From Methanomassiliicoccaceae archaeon (GTDB taxonomy: Archaea > Thermoplasmatota > Thermoplasmata > Methanomassiliicoccales > Methanomethylophilaceae): DNA of 46,750 nucleotides. The stretch spans positions 1-46,750 of the forward strand of contig PUJZ01000006.1 in NCBI GenBank assembly GCA_003550345.1, written 5' to 3'. The stretch's first letter is position 1, and each line of letters opens with the position of its first letter. This document shows positions 22,316 through 30,007 of this stretch, piece by piece. The notes under the pieces are model-generated. The model made no database searches. It saw only the letters and a list, made by a program, of their open reading frames with translations, and was not told the origin of the DNA. A program made the translations under genes and the position numbers.

Positions 22316-23257
22316 TCAGTCTATAACACCCTGCTCCGTTATGGTGAAGACGGCCTCGCCCTCAGGGAGGTTGGGGGAGTCGACCAGGCGCGCGATCCTC
22401 TTGCCGGCCTTGCCCTTGCGCAGATAGACGCGGAAGGTGGCGGTGTGGCCGACGATATGCCCGCCGATGGGCCTGGTGGGGTCGCCGAAGAACGCGTCCG
22501 GCTTGGCGGAGACCTGGTTGGTGACCGCGATCAGGGCGTTGTTCAGGGTGGCGAACTCCAAGAGGTCGTGCATGTGGCGGTTCAGGACCTGCTGCCTCTC
22601 CGCCAGGCTTCCTCTCCCGACGTACTCGGCACGGAAGTGCGATGTGAGCGAGTCCACTATCAGGAGCTTGACCTTCCTCTCCTTCGCCATTTCGGCCGCC
22701 TTCTCCACCAGGAGTATCTGGTGGTGGGAGTTGAAGGCCCTGGCGACATGGATCTTCTTGAGGGTCTCCACCGGATCCAGTCCCAGATGCTCGGACATCT
22801 GCACTATCCTCTCCGGCCGGAAGGTGTTCTCGGTGTCGATCATTATGACCTCGGAATCGAACCCGCCCATCTCCTCGGGCATGGTGGCGTTCACCGCCGC
22901 TTGGAAACAGATCTGGGTCTTGCAGCTTCCGAACTCGCCGTAGAACTCGGCTATCGATTGGGTCTCCAACCCTCCGCCCATCAGCTCATCGAAGGCCTTG
23001 GAGCCGGTGGTGAGCTTCTTGATGCTCTTCCGCCGCTCCATTATGTCCTCGCCGCTCTCGAATCCACCGACATCGGCGTACATCTTGGCGCCCTCGATGA
23101 TGTCCTGTGCCTTCTTCTCGCCTATCTCGCACTCATCAGCCAGAGTCCTGGGCGAAGCTACGGCGATGGCCATTATGTCCTTGTATCCTGATTCGCGGAG
23201 TTTCTCTGATATCGCGGGTCCCACTCCTGGTAATTCCTCTAGGCTTATTTTGGCCAT
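22316..23257 (-). CDS. radA: DNA repair and recombination protein RadA, with G-to-C change in Walker A
   Basis: A 313-residue RecA-family recombinase. It begins with a helix-hairpin-helix domain ([20 protein letters not shown]). The ATPase core has [15 protein letters not shown] as Walker [17 protein letters not shown] as Walker B, and the [16 protein letters not shown]2 region. In Walker A the glycine before Lys is normally invariant (GEFGSGKTQ), but here residue 112 is Cys (codon TGC). All other landmarks are intact and length is normal (about 315-325). The ATG at 23257 starts [11 protein letters not shown]; the open frame upstream is not conserved. It forms filaments for strand exchange. 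Confidence 0.94.
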   Translation of the reverse strand: MAKISLEELPGVGPAISEKLRESGYKDIMAIAVASPRTLADECEIGEKKAQDIIEGAKMYADVGGFESGEDIMERRKSIKKLTTGSKAFDELMGGGLETQSIAEFYGEFGSCKTQICFQAAVNATMPEEMGGFDSEVIMIDTENTFRPERIVQMSEHLGLDPVETLKKIHVARAFNSHHQILLVEKAAEMAKERKVKLLIVDSLTSHFRAEYVGRGSLAERQQVLNRHMHDLLEFATLNNALIAVTNQVSAKPDAFFGDPTRPIGGHIVGHTATFRVYLRKGKAGKRIARLVDSPNLPEGEAVFTITEQGVID

Positions 23258-23386
23258 GCTATCACTGTCACTTATGCTGTAGATTGTTTTTAAAGAGCGA
23301 GGGGGGAGGAGGATGAAAGTGATCATCCTCCATGACCCATCCAGGCCCTCCGATCGATAGTCATTAACGCTCTCCAGGTCAAAAAG

Positions 23387-23395
23387 ATTTATATT
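23387..23395 (+). promoter_or_regulatory. TATA box of the 238-residue membrane protein gene
   Basis: ATTTATATT ends about 22 bases before the ATG at 23417 (about 26 from its centre), predicting a leaderless mRNA. Confidence 0.6.
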
Positions 23396-23416
23396 GCAAG
23401 TGTAGTTCTGGTGGAC

Positions 23417-24133
23417 ATGGCCAAGAAGAAGAGGAGGTCCCCTAAAAAGAAGAAGGAGGAGGAAGAGTACGAATTCGTGCCTCCTGAATTCGATGAGCGG
23501 GAGTTCCTCGAGAACGACATATTCACCACCAAGGTACTTGGCCTCGTGGTCGTTCTCGCTGTGGTCCTGGGCATCTTCGCGTACTTCCTCACGTCGCTCA
23601 TCGGCGTTGCCGCCGGCGCATTGCTGCTCTTCGTCAGCATCGGGGCCCTCGGCACCATACTCCAGATATTCAGGGTCAACATAGCCGACATCGAGAAGAA
23701 GACGATGATAGGCAACTATCTGACCTTCATATTCCTCTTCCTCGCTGTCTGGATAATCGCCATGAACCCGCCCATAAGCGACTACGCCGACCCGGAGATA
23801 GGGGAGCCCGTGTTCTTCTTCGATGACGACGGCTGGAGCGAGGTCGAGATCACCGGAGACAACCGCTTCTCCTTCACTTACGCAGATGAGGCCGATGCCA
23901 AGATCGAGGCGGAAGTGGTAGACAACGGCGAGCTGGAAAGCGTAACATTGAAACTGCGCAAGGGCGGCGCTGAATACCAGGAGTTCGAGATGGTGAAGGG
24001 GGAGGACCACATCTGGAGCCATGAGTTCAAGCTAGACAGCGGCGCCGCCGAATACGACTTCAGGATAGTGGCGGTCGACACCGCGGGCAATGAGGCCATC
24101 AGCGACAGGTACGAGATCCGCAAAACGGCCTGA
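23417..24133 (+). CDS. Membrane protein with extracellular beta-rich domain, unknown function
   Basis: A 238-residue protein from the ATG at 23417 ([20 protein letters not shown]). The first 30 or so residues are a highly basic then acidic cytoplasmic tail. Three hydrophobic segments follow at about 40-60, 62-85 and 97-117. The remaining 120 residues look like a small Ig- or fibronectin-like domain ([33 protein letters not shown]), a pattern of extracellular adhesion or sensing modules. No enzyme motif. Not recognised as a named family. Confidence 0.82.
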   Translation: MAKKKRRSPKKKKEEEEYEFVPPEFDEREFLENDIFTTKVLGLVVVLAVVLGIFAYFLTSLIGVAAGALLLFVSIGALGTILQIFRVNIADIEKKTMIGNYLTFIFLFLAVWIIAMNPPISDYADPEIGEPVFFFDDDGWSEVEITGDNRFSFTYADEADAKIEAEVVDNGELESVTLKLRKGGAEYQEFEMVKGEDHIWSHEFKLDSGAAEYDFRIVAVDTAGNEAISDRYEIRKTA

Positions 24134-24137
24134 TCCT

Positions 24138-25457
24138 CTAGAACTCCCAGGGCAAGCGCGCGTCCAGGAGGGCGCTTATCGCTGGCATGTTGCCCTCCAT
24201 CAGGCCCTCTTCATGGTCCAGCACCTCCATCCTTCTTCCGCGCAGACCAGCGCCTATGGAGGCGTGCTCCACCCTTTGAAGCAGGAAGTCCTTGGCGCGG
24301 CGCAGCTCCCGGGGGACTATGGCCACCCATCTGCCGCTCTCGATGAAAGGATGCCGCAACGCATCCTCTGACCAGCGCCGCAGGAACCGGCCGCTGTGGG
24401 ACATCCACACGGGGGGGCCGTTGTGCACCATTGAGGCGGGGAGGACATCGTCCTCCAGCTCGAAGGCGATACGCAGGTCGCTGCCGACCACGAAGGCGGA
24501 GCGCAGCACGCTGAAACCATGTGAATCCAATGCCGCGGACAGCCCCCTCTCCGTCCTCCTCGCCTGGGAATGGAGGTTGTCATCGCTGAGCCCCTCGATG
24601 GCGAACGCGACGGTGACGGACTTGGTTCCGGCGGCCTCGAAGCCCCTCTCCGCCTCTCCAGGCTCCATCAGGGGGCGCTCCCGGGGAAAGAAGAACCTCT
24701 CGTCCTTCTCCTCAAGGTAGCATCGGCAGGCATGGACGAAGAGGGAGAAGCTGTCCACATGCAGCGCTGAAGCCACATTCCGCTCCGGGTCGACAGGGTC
24801 CCTAATCAGCAGCGCCCCTCCGTCGCTGTGCGCAGGGGGGTCCCCTAGCATCTCGCCGAACCGCCAGGAGGAGCCCGCCTCCAGGACCGAACGGAAGTCG
24901 CCGTAGCGCAGCACCAACAGCTCCACCAGGTAGCCGGAGAACCCCAGGTGCTTGGAGTCCGCTCCGTAGACTCCTATGCCCCTCATGAACGCCTTGAGCA
25001 GACGGGCCTCGTCCTTCTGGGCCTCGCTCATCCTTTCAGTTATGTACCGGGTGTGCAAAGGGGTCCGGTCCACGGCGCTGACCACACGGCCCCCCGCCTC
25101 CATGCGGTAGCAGGGCACGAGGTCCACCTCGAGCCCGGCATAGACGCCATGCACATAGGGATGGTCGGCGAAACGCTCCTCGATGCCCTCCAGCAGGTCG
25201 GCCCCGATGCGGGAGCAGATGGAGGCCATGCTCTCCAGCTCCATGCCCTGGCGGAATACCAGGAAGACGTCCATGTCAGGGGTGTTGAGGTAGGTGTCCT
25301 TCCTCACCGAGCCTACCAGGAGCGCCTCCATATCATCGGGGGAGAACAGCGGATGCCTTTCGATCGATGACAGCAACGATTCGGCGGCCCTCAGGGTGCG
25401 CGCCCTCTCCTCCGCATCGGGCCTCACCCTCTCCAGCACCCTGCGCTCCAAGCTCAT
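24138..25457 (-). CDS. cca: CCA tRNA nucleotidyltransferase, archaeal class I
   Basis: A 439-residue enzyme that adds or repairs the 3' CCA of tRNAs. The nucleotidyltransferase core has LLVGSVRKDTYLNTPDMDVF (about 45-64) with the GS and DxD metal site, followed by EVDLVPCYR with the third carboxylate. The central and tail domains match archaeal class I enzymes (KHLGFSGYLVELLVLRYG, then VAFAIEGLS). The ATG at 25457 gives the family N-terminus (MSLERRVLERVRP). The stop is TAG. Neither tRNA in the window encodes its CCA, so this enzyme is required. Confidence 0.93.
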   Translation of the reverse strand: MSLERRVLERVRPDAEERARTLRAAESLLSSIERHPLFSPDDMEALLVGSVRKDTYLNTPDMDVFLVFRQGMELESMASICSRIGADLLEGIEERFADHPYVHGVYAGLEVDLVPCYRMEAGGRVVSAVDRTPLHTRYITERMSEAQKDEARLLKAFMRGIGVYGADSKHLGFSGYLVELLVLRYGDFRSVLEAGSSWRFGEMLGDPPAHSDGGALLIRDPVDPERNVASALHVDSFSLFVHACRCYLEEKDERFFFPRERPLMEPGEAERGFEAAGTKSVTVAFAIEGLSDDNLHSQARRTERGLSAALDSHGFSVLRSAFVVGSDLRIAFELEDDVLPASMVHNGPPVWMSHSGRFLRRWSEDALRHPFIESGRWVAIVPRELRRAKDFLLQRVEHASIGAGLRGRRMEVLDHEEGLMEGNMPAISALLDARLPWEF

Positions 25458-25593
25458 CGTTGCCGAATGGGGGAGAACGGTAATATGGTTTTGCGAAGGG
25501 TGAATCTCCAAGGCCGACGGGAAGGGGATGCATGGTTCTAGGAGGAGAAACGGACCCATCAGCCTTGGAGCATTTCTGACTATATTTGCACTA

Positions 25594-26391
25594 CTATAAA
25601 AGGGTTGGTGCATTAACCCGGAGGGAGTCGCCGATGTCCAGACGCATCATGTCCCGAGCGGCGACTATTCTGCTTCCCGTCATCCTCTCCAATCTGAGGG
25701 CCTGCTCCTCCGGCCCCTGCTCCACCATCTTCACGCCCATGTGCGTCAGCACCGTCAGCTCGGGCCTGAGCCGCTCAACGATGGCAGGGACGTCCTCGCT
25801 GCAGAGATGGCAGCGTAGGCGGGCGCCGAAAGGCCTCGTCACATTGAGTATCAGGACGCGGCACCCCTCATGGCTGGCGGTGACCTCCTCGCGGGGGGCG
25901 GTGTCGCCCATGTAGGAGACCGTGCCTGCCGATGTCTCGAAGACCGCGCCCACGCCGCTGGCGTCGGTGTGCCTGGTGGGGGTGAACCTGGTCCTCATGC
26001 CCGCGATGTCCGCCTCGTCGCCCGCTCTCATGCTCAGCACCCGGGAGGGGAGCTGCCGGTGGTAGTCGGATATCGCCGGCCTGATGCCGTCGATGCCGTC
26101 GATGGTGGAAACGCTCCCCGCCAGCAGGCCTCGGGTGTTTATCCCTCCCCGCGTCATGCCCTCGATCAGGACCTCAGCGTCGGAGTAATGGTCCGGATGG
26201 CAGTGGGAGATCAGCACCGCATCGGTGAAGCCCGGGTCCATGTTCAGTCTGGCCATGTTGGTGAGCGCCCCCGGCCCCGGGTCAAGGTGGATGCGACCCC
26301 GGTCCTCGATCAGCATGCCCCCGGTCGACCTGGTCTGGTAGATGGTGGCGAAGCGTCCGCCCCCGGTGCCGAGGAAGGTGATGCTGACCAT
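25594..26391 (-). CDS. Metallo-beta-lactamase fold hydrolase
   Basis: A 265-residue MBL-fold protein. ITFLGTGGGRFATIYQ opens the fold, ISHCHPDHYSDAE (about 60-72) is the HxHxDH metal motif, then VSYMGDTAP and LTHMGVK supply further ligands. The overall form resembles phosphodiesterases of the PhnP and RNase Z group rather than lactamases. The exact substrate is not clear. It is divergent from the amidohydrolase gene. Stop is TAG. Confidence 0.87.
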   Translation of the reverse strand: MVSITFLGTGGGRFATIYQTRSTGGMLIEDRGRIHLDPGPGALTNMARLNMDPGFTDAVLISHCHPDHYSDAEVLIEGMTRGGINTRGLLAGSVSTIDGIDGIRPAISDYHRQLPSRVLSMRAGDEADIAGMRTRFTPTRHTDASGVGAVFETSAGTVSYMGDTAPREEVTASHEGCRVLILNVTRPFGARLRCHLCSEDVPAIVERLRPELTVLTHMGVKMVEQGPEEQALRLERMTGSRIVAARDMMRLDIGDSLRVNAPTLL

Positions 26392-26468
26392 GGGCGCGGT
26401 TATGCCATATGATTATATTCGCTTTATGGGGCGACAAAATGTTAATAACGGCATCTTAATCCAGATTC

Positions 26469-27755
26469 ATGCGCACCGCCATTAGGGACGCCTGGATAGT
26501 AACCCAGGACGCGGACAGGAGCATAGTCCGCGGGGACGTGGTCATCGACGGCGACGTCATCGTGTCGGTCGGCGGCTCCGGGGTGGAGGCCGACCGCGAG
26601 ATACAGGCGGGAGGCGACATAGTCATGCCCGGGCTGGTCAACACCCATTGCCATGCGGCGATGTCGGTCATGAAGGGCAGCGTCGACGACCTCAATTTCC
26701 CTCAATTCCTTGAGAACGTGTTCCGGATCGACTCCGACCGCAACGACGCGGACCTCGATGCCGGAGCGAGGCTGGGCCTCCTCGAGATGATCCGCGGCGG
26801 CACCACCACCTTCGTCGACCTCTATTACTCCCAGGACGTGATCGCCAAGGCGGTCGAGGAATCCGGCGTCCGGGGGATACTCTGCTGGGCGGTCCTCGAT
26901 GAGGAGTTCACCACCCAGAGCGGCAACCCGATGGACAACTGCCGCCGCTTCTGCGAATCCCACTCCTCGATGAGGAAGGTGGTGCCCGGCGTGGGGCTGC
27001 AAGGGGTGTATGTCTGCGGCCCGGAGACGTGGGAGGAGGCCAGCTCCTATTCCATCGAGAGCGGGCGGGTGATGACCTTCCATCTCTCCGAGACCCGCGG
27101 GGAGGTCAATGAGCATCAGCGCAAGACCGGCATGAGGCCGGGCGACTGGCTCGGCTCCATGGGCGTCCTGCACCCTGGCTGCCTGGCCGCGCACTCGGCC
27201 TGGCTGACGCTCAACGAGGTCCGCGCTTTAGGACGTGCGGGGATGTCAGTGTCCACCTGCCCGGTCTCCAACATGAAGCTGGCCACCGGCGGGGTGGCGC
27301 CGATACCGGAGATGATGGAGCATGGTGTGAACGTTTCCATCGGGACCGATGGAAGCGCCACCAACAACTCCGTGGACATGTTCGCGGAGATGAAGACCCT
27401 GGGGCTGCTGCAGAAATCGAGCCGCTGGGACGCGACCGTAACCCCTGCGCAGTCGCTCTTGGACATGGCCACCATCGGCGGTGCGAAGGCGGCGGGCATG
27501 GGGGGCAGGACCGGTTCGATAGAGAAGGGCAAGCTCGCCGACCTCATCGTGCTCGACGGCAAGGCCCCCAACCTGAGGCCGCTGCTGCCCCAGAACATGG
27601 TCTCCAACATAGTGTACTCCGGCAACGCTTTGAACGTGAAGACGGTGATGTGCCAAGGCGACCTGCTGATGCATGACCGCGAGGTCCTCAGCATGGACGA
27701 GGCGCAAGTGCTGTCCAAGGCGGAGGACGCGTGGCTGAAGCTCTGCTCGCGCTGA
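26469..27755 (+). CDS. dadD: Amidohydrolase, S-adenosylhomocysteine/5'-deoxyadenosine deaminase family
   Basis: A 428-residue enzyme of the MtaD/DadD group. PGLVNTHCHAAMS (about 55-67) has the HxH metal pair, TFHLSETRGEVNEHQ (about 198-212) the third His and catalytic Glu, AAHSAWL the fourth His and IGTDGSATNNSVDMF (about 294-308) the metal Asp. It deaminates adenine nucleoside by-products such as 5'-deoxyadenosine, S-adenosylhomocysteine and methylthioadenosine. In methanogens this handles the by-product of radical SAM enzymes such as the Tes-like protein here. Predicted leaderless (AT-rich TGTTAATAAC about 26 bases upstream). Confidence 0.9.
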   Translation: MRTAIRDAWIVTQDADRSIVRGDVVIDGDVIVSVGGSGVEADREIQAGGDIVMPGLVNTHCHAAMSVMKGSVDDLNFPQFLENVFRIDSDRNDADLDAGARLGLLEMIRGGTTTFVDLYYSQDVIAKAVEESGVRGILCWAVLDEEFTTQSGNPMDNCRRFCESHSSMRKVVPGVGLQGVYVCGPETWEEASSYSIESGRVMTFHLSETRGEVNEHQRKTGMRPGDWLGSMGVLHPGCLAAHSAWLTLNEVRALGRAGMSVSTCPVSNMKLATGGVAPIPEMMEHGVNVSIGTDGSATNNSVDMFAEMKTLGLLQKSSRWDATVTPAQSLLDMATIGGAKAAGMGGRTGSIEKGKLADLIVLDGKAPNLRPLLPQNMVSNIVYSGNALNVKTVMCQGDLLMHDREVLSMDEAQVLSKAEDAWLKLCSR

Positions 27756-27819
27756 TCCCCTGTCACGGCCAGAGCTCTCAATGGCCCGTATGCGGTTTGA
27801 TCGAATGCGTGAGGAATAT

Positions 27820-27900
27820 CAATTATTATATTATATGTATATAATTAAGGCTGCATAATAATTTTATATTCACAGGAATAATATCTTCGTAGGCATTCGA
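27820..27900. promoter_or_regulatory. AT-rich promoter region upstream of the amber-interrupted gene
   Basis: The 169-base gap between the deaminase and the next gene is strikingly AT-rich, with several TATA-like runs (TATATTATATGTATATAATT, then TTTTATATTC near 27862-27871). The latter suits transcription starting near 27890. No gene is visible in it. Confidence 0.5.
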
Positions 27901-27936
27901 AACTTTTCGTGGGGTGTGATTAACTTGACGGTCGAC

Positions 27937-28452
27937 ATGACGACGAAAATCGGGGCGGGGGTTCTGGCTCTCATACTGATAATCGTTCTGGCAGTGTCAT
28001 TCGTGTAGAGCCCGGACTACAAGGTGGGGGACAAATTCGTCTTCGAGGTCACGGGCGAAGACGATGCTGGGCGGCAGATAGAGGGCACATGGACATTCGA
28101 GATTATCGGAGAGACTGCGGACCGATGGAACGTGGAGAGCGATCTCCGATACACCATCAAGGAGACAGGGCAAGCCGACATAACGAGGAGCCCCTTCACT
28201 CCGAACGGCAACCCTTTGAAATCTGACGGTCCGCTGTTCTTCCTCCTGGGGAACGCGGAGGTCGATGGCAGCTCCAAGATAGACACGGAGTGGGGGAGCA
28301 GGACTCTGGACAAATGGGTGGAGGACGACGGGGGCGATGAGATAGTCTACTACGCCGATTCCAAGCACCGGATCTTCAAGGTCACCTTCGAGGTCTTCTT
28401 CGAGTGGTCCAGCGACTTTGAGGCGGAATTGGTGCTTGTCGAAAGGCCTTGA
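27937..28452 (+). pseudogene. Secreted or membrane-anchored protein with in-frame TAG at codon 24
   Basis: Reading from the ATG at 27937 (or TTG at 27925, after a GGGGTG), the first 23 codons encode MTTKIGAGVLALILIIVLAV plus SFV, a textbook signal peptide or membrane anchor. Codon 24 is TAG (28006-28008), then the same frame continues SPDYKVGDKFVFEVTGED for 147 residues to a TGA. The second part is a beta-rich domain typical of extracytoplasmic proteins. Without the TAG it would be a normal 171-residue secreted protein. It may be an amber pseudogene, a pyrrolysine or readthrough codon, or a sequencing error. Frequent TAG stops nearby argue against pyrrolysine. A GTG at 28024 could give a truncated cytosolic form. 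Confidence 0.7.
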
Positions 28453-28510
28453 AAACCGATTCCACAAACCCATTCCCATTTCAATCAAAATGATAGATGG
28501 TGAATGATGG

Positions 28511-28618
28511 TCCCGACTCCCAGATTTGAACTGGGGATCTGCTGATATCGGCGGCTGCACCGGTCATCCCGGTAACCCACTACAGTCAGCCGCTCTGGCC
28601 AGTCTAAGCTAAGTCGGG
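28511..28618 (-). tRNA. tRNA-Tyr (GUA) with a 33-base intron
   Basis: The acceptor stem CCCGACT pairs with AGTCGGG (discriminator A, first pair C1-G72 as in archaeal tRNA-Tyr). The D stem is GCTT/GAGC. The anticodon stem GCTGA/TCAGC holds the loop CTGTAG plus A, identical to known archaeal tRNA-Tyr, with GUA at 28581-28583. The T arm is CCCAG, TTCAAAT, CTGGG. A 33-base intron (28547-28579) follows position 37, leaving a 75-base mature tRNA. The intron carries ACCGG/CCGGT as a hairpin. I could not fit a fully canonical bulge-helix-bulge. CCA is not encoded. Confidence 0.93.
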
Positions 28619-28639
28619 TGTCTCTGGAATTATTGATTT

Positions 28640-28649
28640 CATATTTATG
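28640..28649 (-). promoter_or_regulatory. TATA box of tRNA-Tyr
   Basis: CATAAATATG on the minus strand, centred about 27 bases before the tRNA 5' end at 28618. Confidence 0.65.
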
Positions 28650-28748
28650 GTTAACGTATGCGGAGGCCCCCGTCAATCCTGCTGACCTATAGCTGGAACG
28701 ACAGTCATCATTAAATAGTGATAATATTCTTCTTCATTTGTCGGACAA

Positions 28749-28769
28749 AAGAGGTCTTTCCGACCTCTT
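28749..28769. promoter_or_regulatory. Inverted repeat upstream of the RHH gene (probable autoregulatory operator or attenuator)
   Basis: AAGAGGTC (28749-28756), five bases, GACCTCTT (28762-28769), perfect 8-5-8. It ends 13 bases before the ATG, partly overlapping the GGAG ribosome-binding region. Confidence 0.55.
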
Positions 28770-28782
28770 ATAGGAGTCTCAC

Positions 28783-29022
28783 ATGCCCGAGGACGATCTT
28801 GAGAAGGTCACGATAAGGCTGCCGTCACGCTACGTGCGTCAGCTGGACTTCCTGGTGGGGGTCGACGACTTCCCCTCCCGCTCCGAGGCCGTACGCGCCG
28901 CGGTACGCGACATGCTCTACCAGAGGGTGGACATGGTCATGGACCGCTTGGAGGAGATGGAGAGGGCGGAGCAGGCCTTGGCCCGCATGGAGAGCTTCGA
29001 GAAGCGGTACATGTCCAAATAG
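28783..29022 (+). CDS. Ribbon-helix-helix (CopG-type) transcriptional regulator
   Basis: A 79-residue protein. EKVTIRLPSRYVRQLDFLV (about 7-25) supplies the DNA-contacting beta-ribbon and first helix, and FPSRSEAVRAAVRDML (about 30-45) the second helix of an RHH dimer. A charged coiled-coil-like tail follows (MERAEQALARMESFEKRY). GGAG lies seven bases before the ATG at 28783. The perfect inverted repeat just upstream is a plausible site for autorepression. Target genes beyond itself are unknown. Stop is TAG. Confidence 0.9.
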   Translation: MPEDDLEKVTIRLPSRYVRQLDFLVGVDDFPSRSEAVRAAVRDMLYQRVDMVMDRLEEMERAEQALARMESFEKRYMSK

Positions 29023-29055
29023 CCGGAGAGGCGGTGGGATGCACTCTAAGGCCCA

Positions 29056-29070
29056 GGGGCCACCGGCCCC
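29056..29070. repeat. GC-rich inverted repeat between convergent genes
   Basis: GGGGCC, ACC, GGCCCC (6-3-6) in the 59-base gap between the RHH and PAC2 genes. No T-run follows on either strand, so a terminator role is only possible. Confidence 0.35.
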
Positions 29071-29081
29071 ACACCCTTAAA

Positions 29082-29840
29082 CTACCCTATGTACCCAAGG
29101 TCGTCCTGGCCGGGGTCCTGCCCGGACTCCATGTCCTTGATCTTCGATGTGATCTGCTCGACCTGCTCGGCCTTGCTCTCCAGCTCGCTCATGTCGACCT
29201 CGATGCCGAGTATGCTGGTCAGCACCCGCAGCACCGACTCGGCGCCCTTGGGGTCGACGAAGTATCCTGAGGTCTCCCCCATGAGGCAGGCGGCATCGAG
29301 GCCGTGGATCTTGCTCAGGCCCAGAAGGAGGCCGCTCGCTCCCACGATCCCCGAGCCCGGCTCGCCGGCGGAGAACGCCACGCCATGGGGCTCGAGCATC
29401 TGGCGGAATTCCTTGGTGGTGACCGCGCCCAGGACGCGGGGCTCCTCCACCATCTTGCCGATGCCGTAGCCTCCCAGGGTGTAGATGGTCCTGACCCCAA
29501 GCTCCTGGCACATCTTTATAATGTGGTAGGAGAGCTCGTACTGCCCCTCGGGGGTCATCCCCTGATAGTCCCCCACCAGTATCACCAGGTCATGCCCCTC
29601 GCCCACGTTCTTGGCGTAGTAGAGCTCGTTGTTGACCATGTTGGCGACGCAGTCCTCGTCCAGCACCACCTGCGGAGGGAAGTGCTTGGAATAGATGTCC
29701 GCGAATTTCACCGCCTCGATGTTGTCAAGTAGGTGCTCGGCTGCCAGTTTGCCCACGTTGCCCACGCCTGGAAGCCCCTCTATCATTATGGCGTCCTTGA
29801 GCTGCGGCTCCTCGCTTATGACGGTGATTATGCTTTCCAT
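29082..29840 (-). CDS. PAC2 family protein (proteasome assembly chaperone-like)
   Basis: A 252-residue protein. IMIEGLPGVGNVGKLAAEHL near residues 19-38 is the PAC2 family hallmark, followed by DLVILVGDYQGMTPEGQYEL, TIYTLGGYGIGK and ASGLLLGLSKIHGLDAACL. Related eukaryotic proteins chaperone proteasome assembly. In archaea the role is inferred. The C-terminal 40 residues are acidic and coiled (ELESKAEQVEQITSKIKD). It ends the L44e-S27e-aIF2alpha-Nop10 gene series, 8 bases after Nop10, a standard archaeal arrangement. Stop is TAG. Confidence 0.9.
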   Translation of the reverse strand: MESIITVISEEPQLKDAIMIEGLPGVGNVGKLAAEHLLDNIEAVKFADIYSKHFPPQVVLDEDCVANMVNNELYYAKNVGEGHDLVILVGDYQGMTPEGQYELSYHIIKMCQELGVRTIYTLGGYGIGKMVEEPRVLGAVTTKEFRQMLEPHGVAFSAGEPGSGIVGASGLLLGLSKIHGLDAACLMGETSGYFVDPKGAESVLRVLTSILGIEVDMSELESKAEQVEQITSKIKDMESGQDPGQDDLGYIG

Positions 29841-29848
29841 GTTATGAC

Positions 29849-30007
29849 TCACTCTCCGTAGATGGCCTTGCGGCGGTAGCGGCCGTAGCGGTCCTCGGGC
29901 GAATACCGCGGCGGCACCGGCACTTTGGTGCCCGCCTGACATATGGGACATTCGTCCTTAAGAGTGTATTCGCGGCAGCGCGGGCAGAGACGGAACAGGG
30001 TCCTCAT
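29849..30007 (-). CDS. nop10: H/ACA RNP protein Nop10
   Basis: A 52-residue protein starting MRTLFRLCPRCREYTL, with a zinc ribbon C8, C11, C20, C23 (CPRC and CPIC) and the Nop10 tail VPVPPRYSPEDRYGRYRRK. It is part of the H/ACA guide RNP with Cbf5, Gar1 and L7Ae, which makes pseudouridine in rRNA. ATG at 30007 overlaps the aIF2alpha stop (ATGA), so translation is coupled. Confidence 0.95.
   Translation of the reverse strand: MRTLFRLCPRCREYTLKDECPICQAGTKVPVPPRYSPEDRYGRYRRKAIYGE

Noticed and set aside
23258-24022. N-terminal extension of RadA by about 255 residues in the same frame
   Set aside because: It is the reverse complement of the membrane-protein gene at 23417 and the promoter region; conserved RadA begins at 23257.
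28006-28008. Certain pyrrolysine codon
   Set aside because: TAG ends roughly a quarter of the genes here, and no pyl genes are in the window, so the amber codon alone does not prove pyrrolysine.
28547-28579. Reading the tRNA as a class II tRNA with a long variable arm and stem GGCTG/CAGCC
   Set aside because: The CUGUAGA loop, C1-G72 pair and GCTGA/TCAGC stem fit archaeal tRNA-Tyr with an intron far better.
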